64,000 nucleotides of DNA from Lolium rigidum (Eukaryota > Streptophyta > Magnoliopsida > Poales > Poaceae). The stretch lies in assembly GCF_022539505.1 (NCBI RefSeq), contig NC_061514.1, positions 343,154,644-343,218,643 on the forward strand. Direction: 5' to 3'. The position numbers and the translations under genes were made by a program. Below the pieces are notes generated by a model. It made no database searches. It saw only the letters and a program-made list of their open reading frames with translations, and was not told where the DNA came from. Below are positions 19,401 through 31,169 of this stretch, in pieces (the first letter of the stretch is position 1; every line of letters starts with the position of its first letter).

Positions 19401-22103
19401 GAAAAGAATCAATCGAAAATGGTCGAGATGGACCATAGCAAGTCCATGTTCAAGATTAGGACGACAAAACTACCTATATTCCTATTTTCCATTAAAAATA
19501 TATAAAGAATAAGGACTAGATTTTGAGGTTGATTAGTGGGATCCTCACTGTGCATTTTTATTAATTTTCAACGTTTGTAAAGTACAAAAGGTTGTTGCTA
19601 GAGATTAGTAAGAAGAGACTAGCTAGAAGGCAATAAGCCCAAAAAAGAGAGAAAAAAAGACTCTCTAACTATCTGAATCTCTCAATGAATAAGGATTAAT
19701 TAAGTCCGTATGAAAAAGTTTGGTATAGTTAAATGAGCTATTTTTTGTAGGCTAACCATACCATTGTTACTTTGTGGCAAGCATACATATTGGGAGATTC
19801 AGGTTATAAAATTACACACTTTCTGTTTGTTGTGTAAGAGGCGTATGTCAGGATTTAACCATTTCATCATTCTGTAAGGCTCAATCGTACCTCCCATTGT
19901 TTGTGGCGAAACTTATCTTGGGCGATACAGGTTAAGACATGCTGATTTTTGTTGATGTATCACACGGTGTGTCTGTCGATGTTTTACACGGTTTGGTCTG
20001 GTAACAGCTCATTCATTGGGTTGGTACCTTCAACTAATCTCCCAAGTCGGTGATCTTGATTCTTCGGTGCGAGAAATATTACTACTTAATTCCCCACATA
20101 AATCAGCGGTACCAGCCAGGCATGTTCCAAGCCCAACTGATTACCATTAGTACATTGCACTGATGGCAATTAGTCTATTACCTAATCAATCAGCGAAACT
20201 TCCTAATCCATTCCCAGGGATCACACAAGAGAGAATCATAATGTGTATGTAATCGAGAAATCGACACTCTTTTCGCGTTTCCACATACGGTGCGGTGCAT
20301 AACTAATTAGTTTAAATCACGGACAGCTGGCTGCCACAACACATGTCTGGATGCTGATTGTGAACTTAAGCTTTGTTCTTGCACTACTAACAGTTATGCA
20401 AAATTCCTTGCAGGATTTTTAGTCGCAGCTCAGGACCAGCCTCTCTCTCTCTCAATCAGAATTATCAGATACACAATGTGCATAAGAATTTAGAGGGAAA
20501 AAATAGGTGGAATATTTGACTTGTGCAGCTCCAATCATGCCGGGGCCCTCTCTACGAAACTGAAACCATATCCGCTGATTAAGCTTCATGTGCTCTTTTT
20601 CCATCCCTCTAATATCTTTCTTGGCACTAGTGTCTCTGTCATTGACAACCCCTATCTTGATGGCAAGAGAAACTCCAAACCCCAAAGCCAGTCACTCTCC
20701 CAGACCGATTAGTGCTCCGCACCAGGTCATTTTCAGAGCCCATTTCCTCCTAACAGCAAGCATTCTTTTTCTTGACAGCAAGCATTCTGGATTAGGAAAA
20801 TCTTTATTTCCTTTTTGCCTTCATGAAAACTTAGAAAAATGCATGTTTCAAGGAAACAATTCAAAGATTTGCTAAGGAACCAGAAACACAAGAAAAAGAG
20901 CAGCTCGGACATCTTCTGAAATCGCTGGGTTTTCCTTACATTTTGGTATAGTCTCTGGGGGTAGCACAGCAGTATAAGCTGTTGATGTAATTGTAAACTC
21001 TCAGTCTGATCTCTTAAGCCTTCAAATGTGCATGGAGCTAAAAAAAATCTCCCCGATCTACCTGGTACACAAAATCTATAATTGGACATGTGGACAGGGT
21101 CCTGAATCTGAGGTCTGTGTCTTTCTAAAACCGTGAGCTACTGAAATAAATACTCCTGCACTCCCATTACTAGTGATAATTAGCAGCATCTCATCTCATG
21201 TTGCTTTTGATGTAAGAAAAATGCAAGCTTATTACACTGTTTGTTGCTGTTGTTTGGATATTCTTTTATCTAGCCTCTTGTGTTGTTGAGTGGTGTGAAG
21301 AAAGCTTGGGAAGGCAAGGAGGGGAAAGAGAGCAAGGCATGGCAGCTCAACTGAGCTGGAGGGAAAGGGGTCAAAGACCGAAACAGCCTAGGGGCATGTG
21401 GGGGCTCTTGCTTTCCTACCAGTACCCGGTGTCTGCACACATCATTTGGCACATTCTTTATTTCTCATCCCTCTCTCTCTCTCTCTTTTGCCATCTTGTT
21501 TTGGAACAGTATTAGTAGTATTGATTTTGCCTTGTTGATTATTCACAACTTTGCTTGCTGTTTTCTCTAACACTACCATATGGATCTGATTTCTTTCTTG
21601 AATAGATTAGCACCAAGATCTCTTCTACTTTCCATTTTGTTAAATGGGGGGTTTGGCTTGTGATGAGTGTGACATGTGATTTGGTACCATTCACTTATAT
21701 CCAAGTTTGTTTCCAAGCGCTTTCCACATTCCTAGCATTTGTTTCACATCATGTGATGCACTTTGTCTGCTAATACATAAAGACATATAATAATTTTTCT
21801 GTCACAAAACCACAAAGCCAGCACATACCAACTACTATTCATCCCACCAAAAATGCATCTTATGTAATCTTTTATCACTCAAACCATTACTATCATCCAG
21901 TAATAGACTTACAATTTGGTACCTAGCTGCTAAAGTACTAAGCATATATAGCACTCCCTAATCCATATCCATAAGTATGGATTATAGTACTAGTTTGCAC
22001 AGTGACAAGGAAGTAAACACCAAGTCACAGCTAAGGTTAAACACCACCCCTACACTAACACTAGACAACCACTTGTTGTATCTTTCCAGTCTGTACTGGA
22101 CAC
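16417..22103. other. Intergenic region between HAT and the LRR-RLK gene
   Basis: About 5.7 kb without a recognisable gene. 16600-17500 is GC-richer, with short unconvincing open frames. 18230-19560 is strongly A/T-rich and has a weak internal echo (GTGAATCCTT plus AAAATTTCT at about 18363 and 19008), suggesting a decayed repeat. 20400-22100 is upstream sequence of the receptor gene with CT-rich tracts (21470-21486). I see no rRNA or tRNA gene, and I could not resolve any complete transposon here. Confidence 0.4.
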
Positions 22104-22303
22104 CTCTCTCTCTCTCTCGCCGTTATTATTACCATCCATCCCTTCCCATTTCCAAAGATTTGGCCTTTCTCAGAACACATCTCACCTCCTCCCCTCTCTC
22201 ACACACAGGCTAGCCTAGCCCCCTCCAATGGCCGCCAGCGCCGCCTCCTGCTTCTCCTCCCAACCCTAACCCTACCTCCAGCTCGCCTCCTCAGCCCGCA
22301 TCC
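22104..22303 (+). promoter_or_regulatory. CT-rich leader of the LRR-RLK gene
   Basis: A (CT)n tract at 22104-22119 and further pyrimidine-rich sequence up to CTCTCTCACACACA (about 22205) form the Y-patch typical of plant core promoters and leaders. A telobox-like AACCCTAACCCTA follows at about 22262. The transcription start cannot be fixed from sequence. Confidence 0.35.
22228..22269 (+). CDS. Short upstream ORF in the LRR-RLK leader
   Basis: An ATG at 22228 opens a 13-codon frame (starting MAASAASC) that stops with TAA at 22267-22269, 34 nt before the main ATG. If the transcript starts upstream of it, it could reduce translation of the receptor. The peptide is Ala/Ser-rich, and I know of no conserved uORF peptide of this type, so any effect would come from position only. 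Confidence 0.35.
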   Translation: MAASAASCFSSQP

Positions 22304-25300
22304 ATGGCCGTGCTCCAAGTTCTCGTCTTTCTGCTTCTTTTCGGCGGCGGCGCCGCCGGCGACGACGTGTCCTCGCTGCTCGAGTTCAAGAAGGGCATCT
22401 CGGACCGGGACCAGAGCCCCGTGCTGGGATCCTGGTCCCCGCCGGACACGCCCGACGCCGGCGGCGGCGGGGATGCGTGCCCCGCCGGCTGGCGCGGCGT
22501 GGTCTGCGACGGCGGCGCGGTCGTCGGCCTCACGCTCGACGGGCTCGGCCTCGCCGGGGAGCTCAAGCTCACCACGCTCGCCGGCATGCGCGCGCTGCAG
22601 AACCTCTCCCTCGCCGGCAACGCCTTCTCCGGCCGCCTGCCCCCCGCCATCGGCTACCTCTCCTCGCTCCGCCACCTCGACCTCTCCGGCAACCGCTTCT
22701 ACGGCCCCATCCCCGGCCGCCTCGCCGACCTCGCCGGCCTCGTCCACCTCAACCTCTCCTGCAACAACTTCTCCTCCGGCTTCCCCACCGACGGGATCCG
22801 GGAGCTCCAGAACCTGCGCCGCGTCGACCTCCGCAGGAACTCCTTCTGGGGGAATGCCGGCGATCTGCTCACCGAGCTGCGCAATGCCGAGTACATTGAT
22901 CTCAGCGACAACCTCTTCACCGGCGCTGTCGATTTGGAGCTCGACAGCTTGACCAGCATCGGGAACACCGCCAGGTACATGAATCTCAGCCACAACAAGC
23001 TCAACGGCGGCTTCTTCCGCAACGAAACGGTGGGGGCGTTCAAGAACTTGGAGGTTCTTGATTTGAGCAACACTGGGATTGCTGGGATGGTGCCGAGGCT
23101 CGATTCTTGGTTCTCACTCTCGGTCTTCAAGCTGGCCGGCAATGGCCTTTTTGGGATGATGCCTGAGACGCTCCTGCATAGTTCGATGCGGCTTGTTGAG
23201 GTTGATCTCAGCCGGAATGGCTTCTCAGGTATACTAATATACCTTCTTTTTTTCCTAGCCAGTGGAATACACATAATATTGCTGAATTGGCATGATCTAC
23301 TATGTTGAGTCCAAGGCAAAGGTCCAAATTTGAAATAGTGGCAATGTTGGTTTGATCTTTCCTTTTGAACTTCGGATGCCTTGACAATGTGGATGGCAAT
23401 GAGCTCCCACTGAGTGGTGCTTATTACCCAAGCACCAAATCAGGTGCTGAGCATGGGTGGCACATTGGCAACACAAATATTTCTAACGATGGCAAATTCA
23501 TCGTGCACCAAGTCTTTAATGGATCTTGAATTTGGAAATGTCCGTTTGCTTGGAGGATTAGATGAGCATACCAAACGTTTATTCTTGCGTATATGTTGTT
23601 TGTCGTGTTCCATTTAGAAATTGTCGCTTTTCGTGACACGTACATATTGAAATTTGCATTTTCATGCAGATAATTAGTAACCGTTCACTTGCCTGCGTGA
23701 CTAGCTTGTAGCTGATCTAGTAGTTTTTGTCGTAGTTGCAACATTATTGTACGTTACTGTGTGGAGTCCCACACTGTTTCTATCTTGTTACTGCTATTCA
23801 CAGATAACCTGGTTAGGTGATCATTGACATTTGTGTACAACTGTAAATGACTTGTATTCCTTATAATGTTGCAGGACCAATGCCAGTTGTGAACTCGACG
23901 ACTTTGAAAATGTTGAATCTCTCTTCAAATATGCTGACAGGTTCATTACCATCTACTGTTGGTAAGTGTACCTCAGTTGATCTGAGTGGCAACCTGCTTA
24001 CTGGGGAACTAGCTATTTTGCGTTCTTGGGATGGTATAGTGGAGGGGATTGACTTGAGTTCAAACAAACTGGAGGGCAGCTACCCGAATGATGTCTCTCA
24101 GTTTCAGAACTTAGTTTCTCTGAAGCTGAGGAACAATTCGTTGTCAGGATCCGTCCCTTCGGTGTTGGGAACCTATCAAAAGTTATCCTTCCTTGATCTC
24201 AGTCTTAATGCACTTGGGGGACCTGTTTTGCCTGTTTTTATCCTATCGCCTACTTTGACAGTGTTGAACCTTTCTGGAAACAACTTCTCTGGGATTATTC
24301 CATTTCAGAGCCCTCATTCAACAGAGTCAATAATGCTATCTTCTCAACCTGCTCTTAAGATTGTTGATTTGTCCAGTAATTCTTTATCTGGTCAGTTGCC
24401 ACCAGAAATTTCTAACTTGCAAAGGCTTGAGTCCCTTAGTCTTGCGATGAATGAGTTGTCTGGGGAGATACCAGATGAGATAAACAAGCTTCAAGGATTG
24501 GAGTATGTTGATCTATCTCATAACCACTTCACTGGCAGAATTCCTGATATGCCTCAGACTGGTTTGAAGATGTTCAATGTATCTTACAATGATCTACGGG
24601 GAACACTTCCTAAAAGTGTTGAAAAGTTCCCCTTATCTTGCTTTAAACCTGGAAATGACTTCTTAATTTTCCCCGATGGTCTGCCTACTGGAAATATCAA
24701 TGATCCTGGAGTTGCGCAGAGTCAGGCATCTCAGGGTCATGGACATAAGGCTGGTGTTAAAGTTGCGCTCATAGTTGGCTGCATTGGAGCTGTCTTGCTT
24801 GTGGTCTTCATTGCATTGGCAATCTATGTAGTGAGGTCTCAAGAGCTTTGTGGAAGAAACGGATTTAGAGGCCAGCTTACTATCAGAGATCTGAAAGTGG
24901 GGAAATTAAGCCGTCCAAACCTATTCAAGACTCCAAAAGATAATGTTATGCCAACGAAGACAAGTTTCTCGAATGATCACCTCTTAACATCTGCAGCTCG
25001 ATCAATGTCTGCTCAGAAAGAATTATTGGCTGAGGCTGCTGTCGAGTATGGGTATGCTGATCCAAAGGAAGCTGTTGAGTCCACAAGCTCTGGTGTGGCT
25101 GGGACCTCAGCCGCAGTCTCTGCTCGGGAATCTTCTCCAAGGTCCGCTTTGCCGTCATCGCCACATTTTGCTGATTCTAGATTCCATGAGGAACCTGTGA
25201 CTTTTGAAGTGTACTCACCAGACCGGTTGGTTGGAGAACTGATATTCCTAGACAGCAATCTAGTGTTCACACCGGAAGACCTGTCCCGTGCTCCAGCAGA

Positions 25301-26330
25301 GGTTCTTGGAAGGAGCAGTCATGGCACAACGTACAAGGCAGCACTACAAAGCGGGCATGTCCTGACTGTGAAATGGCTGCGTGTTGGTCTTGTAAAGCAT
25401 AAAAAGGAGTTCACTAAGGAGATAAAAAGGATCGGCACCATCAGGCATCCGAATATAGTTTCATGGAGAGCGTTCTATTGGGGTCCTAAGGAGCAAGAAA
25501 GATTAATCATTTCTGACTATGTCAACGGTGATAGCTTGGCGCTATACCTTTACGGTAAATATCTCATGCCCATTTCCTTTTAAAGCTGCAATCTTGTGAA
25601 TTATTCCTTGCTGGGCTGATCTTGTTTACAGTGAACAATCTCACACCTCTGTCATCCCAGAATTGTTCTTACTGCGAAGTCATTTATTTCTGCAAAAAAC
25701 TTAACATTTTCTTGCTGTGTTTGCTGAAGATATGACCTTGTGTTTGCAGAGTCTACTCCTAGAAGATATTCCCGTCTGTCAGTTTGTCAGCGGTTGAAAA
25801 TTGCAATTGATCTAGCTCGTTGCCTCCAGTTCCTACACCATGAGAAGGGCCTGCCTCATGGCAACCTAAAGCCCACCAATATATTCTTGACTGGTCCTGA
25901 CCTCTCTCCGAAGCTGGTCGATTACTGTTTGCATCGGTTCACGACTTCAAGCGGCATCGCCGAGCAAATACTGAATCTAGGAGCACTAGGGTACCGAGCT
26001 CCAGAGCTGGCTACCGCAGCCAAGCCTATGCCGTCGTTCAAGGCCGACGTGTACGCATTTGGCGTGGTCGTCCTGGAGATGTTGACGCGGAAGAGCGCCG
26101 GGGACATCATCTCGGGGCAGTCGGGCGCGGTCGACCTGACGGACTGGGTGCAGATGTGCAACCGGGAAGGGCGGGGCACCGACTGCTTCGACCGGGACAT
26201 CGCGGGGCTGGAGGAGTCCCCGCGGGTGATGGACGAGCTGCTCGCGATCTCGCTTAGGTGTATTCTTCCTGTAAATGAGAGGCCTAACATGAAGACCGTC
26301 TGTGACGACCTGTGCTCCATAACCGCGTGA
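22304..26330 (+). CDS. LRR receptor-like protein with predicted pseudokinase domain (At5g10020-like)
   Basis: Three exons, 22304-23228, 23875-25554 and 25750-26330, all GT-AG and in phase, encode 1061 aa. An N-terminal hydrophobic signal peptide (about aa 1-19) precedes a cap region with CPAGWRGVVC and a long LRR array to about aa 560. A single transmembrane helix follows (about aa 603-628: VALIVGCIGAVLLVVFIA), then a Ser-rich juxtamembrane segment and a kinase-like domain from about aa 785 to the end. The Gly loop (GRSSHGTTYKA), the VKW lysine and an alpha-C glutamate are present. The catalytic loop, however, reads HGNLKPTN instead of HRDLKxxN, and the DFG position reads DYC. This matches the plant LRR-III pseudokinases around Arabidopsis At5g10020. 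It would sit at the plasma membrane and signal, if at all, by scaffolding partner kinases. Exon 1 is very GC-rich. ATG 22304 is the start because it directly precedes the signal peptide. Confidence 0.94.
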
Positions 26331-28155
26331 GTTTTAATTCCCCGCTTCCCCTGTGTACATGTAACCCGATTTTTCTCGTCGATTTTTTTTGTCCAGTGCC
26401 CTGTAGGCAGGGTTTGTTTGGTTGATTGATTGGTAACTCTTAGTGTAAAGAGATGATTTGATCACCGTCCGTCCATCCATATTGATTGATTGATACCGCT
26501 GCTGCCATCTTTTCTTTCTTCTCCAGCCTGTTGCTGTCCACTTGTCAATATAGTTTGTTCTGCAGAATCAGATCCTGTGACCACCCTGTGATTGATGATC
26601 TGTGAACTGCACACAGCAGCATTGTCCATGTTACCCAGCACTGTAGCTGCATCTTGATCTTGATATTTCTTGTGTGGAGTGAATTTGCTCTGTTTATAAA
26701 ACAGGGCACATGCCGCGCTGGGGTAGCTACAGCTCGTGCCTGATACCCAGTGCCCCCATGTAGCAACCAAAACTGGCGCACGAGTTATTGTACCGGTCCA
26801 TCCGTTGCAGCTGCAGCGCTTCAATGTTTGCTGTGGAGAGACAGGCAGCGCCATGTTCTCCCAGTCGCAATAAGCCCGCTGTGCCGGCGAGGCTCCGATT
26901 GGATCTCCGTTCTGCCGCCATTGATGGCCACCGCCGTCCGGTGATGAACCTGAACTCCGGTGGACGGCCGCTGATCCGATCAGAACCGCCACTGGCAGAA
27001 TCGACGCTGACGGGTCCCAGTTCTGTTCTTTACGAGAAGAGCGTTTGCATGGATGTACAGTACAGCAGCCTAGTCGTTTTGTTGCAGGAGCAGAGGCCAT
27101 ATGGGGTGATGGGGTCGGCCATGAATGATTTTGTCTCAGAAAATGAGAATGCCTGGCTGCCCCACGGCGGTGGTCCTCTCTGGAGCAGTTTAACAATTGA
27201 CGAATCTGTCAGCACATGGAATGCAACTGCCTCCCATCACTCTTGATTTCAAAATTCATCAAGCCGACCTTTTTAGAACACCTTTTAAAACTCGAAACCG
27301 TATTGGTCGCGTCGAAATTGGTTGCATACCCATGCTACTGCTACTGCTACACATGCCCTGTCGCCATGTGTTCCCGTCTCTGAATGTTCCTGTTTCGCCG
27401 CAGCGAGACGACGGAGTGAATGCCTGCCGTTGCGGCGGATGGCGAGCAGCAACAGATTAACCAACGGAGCACGTCCAGCAGAGTGGTGCAAGTGATTGTT
27501 ATACTGAATCTGCCATAGCACTAGATCGATACTGAAGCTGCGGGAGAGATCCACTGCACGAGCCGTGTTTGGGTTTTGCAAAATTCCATAGACATGCAGA
27601 AGAGAACTGCGAACATTTACCAAAAGCTTATTGTGATCTTTCCTTTTTTTTTAGCTAAACGTTTTCTTCCAATCCAATTTTTCCCATTAAAGTTAAAAGA
27701 ATTTCATTAGTTAGCCTCTTTTTCCGCCTGACTCTTTAATCTTCAACTTAAAAATGCTAGTTTTAAAAAACGAGTGATTGCCCTTCTCTGGACCTAATTT
27801 AGTGGATAAACAACCAATCCACCCATTTTATGAAAAAGAAAGAGCGTGGTCTTATTCAAATTCAAAGCGCTTGGTAATTTTCAACCACCATGAATTCCAA
27901 CACTAAGAGGCTCGAGGCGGTCTAAGTCCTATGCGCACCTCATATTGACCGCCAGTCCCAAATTGTTCCCACAGCGATGGTAGTTGATGCCAAGCTCGGC
28001 CCCATGCGTGTTGTCCTTAACCCTTCTTACACCTCCTCTACCTAATCTTTCAAAACGCTGGTCTTGAGTTTACGACGATTGCTAATTCCCATCTATAAGA
28101 GAATTTAGTTAGAGCTTGGTCAAGCAAGTCCTCAGCCCCATTGAATCTGTGCTTA
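26331..28155. other. LRR-RLK 3' flank and intergenic
   Basis: No gene recognised; open frames around 26462-27196 look like chance. The piece at about 27404-27530 is similar to the sequences flanking the later Harbinger pair (about 30490-30640 joined to 47511-47560), so it belongs to an old local duplication. Confidence 0.4.
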
Positions 28156-28689
28156 GAGCATCTCCAATCGCGTCCCCCAAACCGTCTCTTAAAGAGATTT
28201 GGGACGCGCTGGACAAAAAAACGTTCTCAGCCGCGTCCTCCAAAATCGATTTTTATCCGGCGCGTCCCGTTACGGTGTCCGGCGCCCGAGCCCGTCCCCG
28301 CCCCATAGGGGACGCTCCGGGCACGCCGGACACAACGAAAAGCGAGGCGGACTCCCACATGTCGGCGATTATTTTCATAAACCGTTGGCTCACGCCTTTT
28401 TTCTCGTTGCTCCTTCCCTCTCGCGCCTCCCACTCCTCCGCCGTCGCTGGATTTGCCGACCGATTCGACGGGTGATCTCTTCTGAGAGTCGACATCATCG
28501 TCGCGGCTGGCACTCTCGCCGGTCGTTTCGCCACCGCCGTTTCGCCAGCACGTCCCGGAACGTGGCATCAAATCCGCCCCACCTCCGCGCACACAAGGTG
28601 CTCGACGACTTGCCAGGTAGGCGCGATTGGCCGTTGTTCGTTGCCTCGTCTGCTGCGGCGCAATTTTAACCATTGATTTTGCTTCAGAC

Positions 28690-30080
28690 ATGGATAGCAA
28701 TGACGAGATGCTTGCCCTACTGCTGGAGGACGAGCAAGCCTTCGACAACGACCTCAGGGAGCATTTACTGATCATCGCGTCCCTCCAGGACATGCTTGAC
28801 GCTGAGGCGGAGAAGAGGAAGAGGCCGCGCCGTGGAGGATCAAGGTCATGGAGAAAGAAATCGAAGCCCCCGCAGAGGATGGAGGGGCATACCATGCTGC
28901 ACAACGACTACTTCGCAGATGACACAACACATGCTGACAATTTTCGGCACCGGTATAGGATGAGCAAGGGTCTGTTCATGAATATCCTCCACGGTGTTCG
29001 AGAGTTCGACCCCTACTTCAAGCTCAAGCACGACGCTGTAGGCGTTGTCGGGTTTTCGTCGATTCAGAAGTGCGCCTCCGCCGTGAGGATGCTTGCATAC
29101 GGAGCACCAGCCGATACACATGACGACTGCCTTCGCATGAGTGAGTCTACTGCCATTGAGTGCGTGTACAAGTTTTGCCGAGCTATGGTGAGAAAGTTTG
29201 GCAAATACTACTTGAGAGGGCCAACTGAGGAAGAGACTGCAAGAATCATGACACAAAATGCTGTCAGAGGATTCCCTGGAATGCTTGAAAGCATCGATAC
29301 ATGCACTGGTCATGGAAGAACTGCCCATTTGCTTGGCAAGGCATATACAAAGGGCGTCATGGATATGTAGTGTGGTTCTTGAAGCTATGGCAGATTATGA
29401 CCTGTGGATTTGGCATTCTTTCTTTGGCATGGCGGGATCACACAATGACATCAACTTGTTGCAGCAGTCGGTGTTCAGCAGACTAGTGGAAGGGCATGCT
29501 CCACCATTCAACTATGAGATCAATACCACCAATATACCAAAGGCTATTATCTAGTCGATGGTATATATCCAAAGTGGGCCATTTTTGTCAAAACAATCTC
29601 AGCTCCATCAAGTCAGAAGAATTCCCACTTTGCTGCGCGACAGGAGGTTTGCAGGAAGGATGTCGAGTGGGTATTTGGTGTGCTTCAAGCTCAATTTGCA
29701 ATTGTCTGGTACTCTGCTCTAAGCTGGTCTCACGACCAAATGTGGGAGGTGGTGTGCTTCAAGCTCAATTTGCAATTGTCTGGTACTCTGCTCTAAGCTG
29801 GTCTCACGACCAAATGTGGGAGGTGATGCAGGTTTGTGTGATCATGCACAATATGATCATCGAGGATGACCGCAAGAATCATGCCAGGAGACATATTGGT
29901 CCCTATGAGTGTGAGGACCCTCTTGTGGAGGTTGATCATGAGTTGCTTGCAGATTTTGCTGATTTACTCGCCATGCACGCAAAGATCCATGATAGCAATG
30001 TTCATAATCAACTTCAAACTGATCTCGTAGAGCATTTGTGGATGATCAAAGGATTATTAGCAAATGCCGTGGCACCTTGA
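28690..30080 (+). pseudogene. PIF/Harbinger transposase, frameshifted
   Basis: The ATG at 28690 opens a frame with a basic N-terminal region and the conserved RYRMSKGLFMNI helix segment. The DDE landmarks are spread over several frames: GMLESID (first Asp, near 29295), AGSHNDINLL (second Asp, near 29440) and KDVEWVFGVLQAQF (Glu, near 29665). Breaks are a 1-nt loss right after the first Asp (about 29298), a second shift near 29360, and a 74-bp tandem duplication (29677-29824) that shifts the C-terminal part. The remainder, with MHNMIIEDDRKN, runs to the stop at 30078-30080. The enzyme, when intact, cuts and pastes the element; this copy cannot make it. Confidence 0.88.
29677..29824. repeat. 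Exact 74-bp tandem duplication in the transposase
   Basis: 29677-29750 and 29751-29824 are identical to my eye. Because 74 is not a multiple of three, the duplication alters the reading frame. Perfect identity means it is younger than the other lesions or recently homogenised. Confidence 0.92.
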
Positions 30081-30347
30081 TCTAGCCCTATTTATTACTT
30101 TTTTTTAGTTGTTTTATTGTTTGTTGTATTTTAATTTGAAAACAATCTCCGCAAACATATTTATTTATATGCTATATTTGATAAATAGTTGTGTTTTCAA
30201 AACTCTTAAAAAAAGTTTAGAGGTGGCGTTTGGGGGACGCGACTGGGAGCGATGTCCTCCAAACGCGGTACGAATAAAACACGTTCCCCAAACGTTTAAT
30301 CCGACGCTGTTTAGAGGATGGTTTTGGGGACGCGATTGGAGATGCTC

Positions 30348-30642
30348 AATTCATGTTGCAATTGAGTTTCTTTTTCTATTTACATATGGGCTGCAACTGA
30401 GAAAAATATATTGTGAAATGATTTAGAGCTGGATTTGCGTTATGGCGTGCTGATGTGAGTTGCAGGCTTGCAGCATAGAAAGTAGCGGGACGAAGTGAAT
30501 GCATGCGGTCGCTACGGATGGCGGGCGATTCCATGAATGCGATTGGGAGCAGCAATAGCTTCACTAACCAAGCACGTGCTGCTCTTCCACGCTGCACTTC
30601 AACGCGATGGTATCCCAGCAGTAGTAGCAGTTGTTACACTGA
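30348..30642. other. Spacer between Harbinger elements, part of a local duplication
   Basis: 295 bp without coding signal. The part from about 30490 resembles 27404-27500 (shared GTGAATGC, GGATGGCG, GAGCAGCAA, and TTGTTA before the target TGA). It ends in TGA (30640-30642), the left target-site copy of the next element. Confidence 0.45.
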
Positions 30643-31169
30643 GGGCATCTCCAGCGCCGCGATGCATTTCGGACACCTAAAATGTCCACGGGTATCCGTT
30701 TGCGTCGCGAGGTGGACGCGGAAATGGTCGCGTGTCCGTTTGCGTCTGGGGCTGGCTCCAGCGGGGCGACGCACTTTGGGCGCAGGCCAGAATTCAAAAA
30801 ATAGAAGCACGCATAAACTTTTACACCAAATTTATAGCCGCATTTTGAGGGCTGAAACAAGTTCACCCCACTTTGCATATCGGACTGCGCAAAGTGGAGA
30901 TCAAAAGGGGCACAACAAGGCCTGTGCAGCAATAAAAATGTCCAAAAGGAGGCCAAGGTGCTGGGCGCATGGCGCCGGCGATCAGGCGTCTCGCGCGCGG
31001 ATTTCGGCGCGCCTCTTCATGAACCAGGCCCTGGTATCGTCATCGACGCTGCTCAAGTCGGCTAGCATGATCCTAGTGTCCTCCGCAAGGATCTTGGCCT
31101 TGGCGTCCATCCTCCTAGCCTCGGCGTCAAGCTATTTGGCCTCGGCATCCATCCTCCTAGCCTCGGCGT

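Larger units (their letters stand above)
28156..30347 (+). mobile_element. PIF/Harbinger element with degenerate transposase
   Basis: Ends are perfect inverted repeats of GAGCATCTCCAATCGCGTCC (left at 28156, complement ending at 30347). The 2.19-kb interior carries a broken DDE transposase gene and a GC-rich leader. The expected 3-bp target duplication is not clear: TTA lies on the left, AAT on the right. One side may have mutated. No ORF1 (Myb-like) gene is present. Confidence 0.88.

Noticed and set aside
22199..22993. A 264-codon open frame on the minus strand opposite the LRR-RLK first exon
   Set aside because: It is the antisense shadow of a GC-rich LRR exon; its Glu/Val/Gly-rich translation mirrors the repeated LRR codons and has no domain.
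28156..30350. Attempt to assign a TTA/TAA target duplication to the first Harbinger element
   Set aside because: The left flank is TTA but the right is AAT; I could not reconcile them without assuming mutation, so none is claimed.
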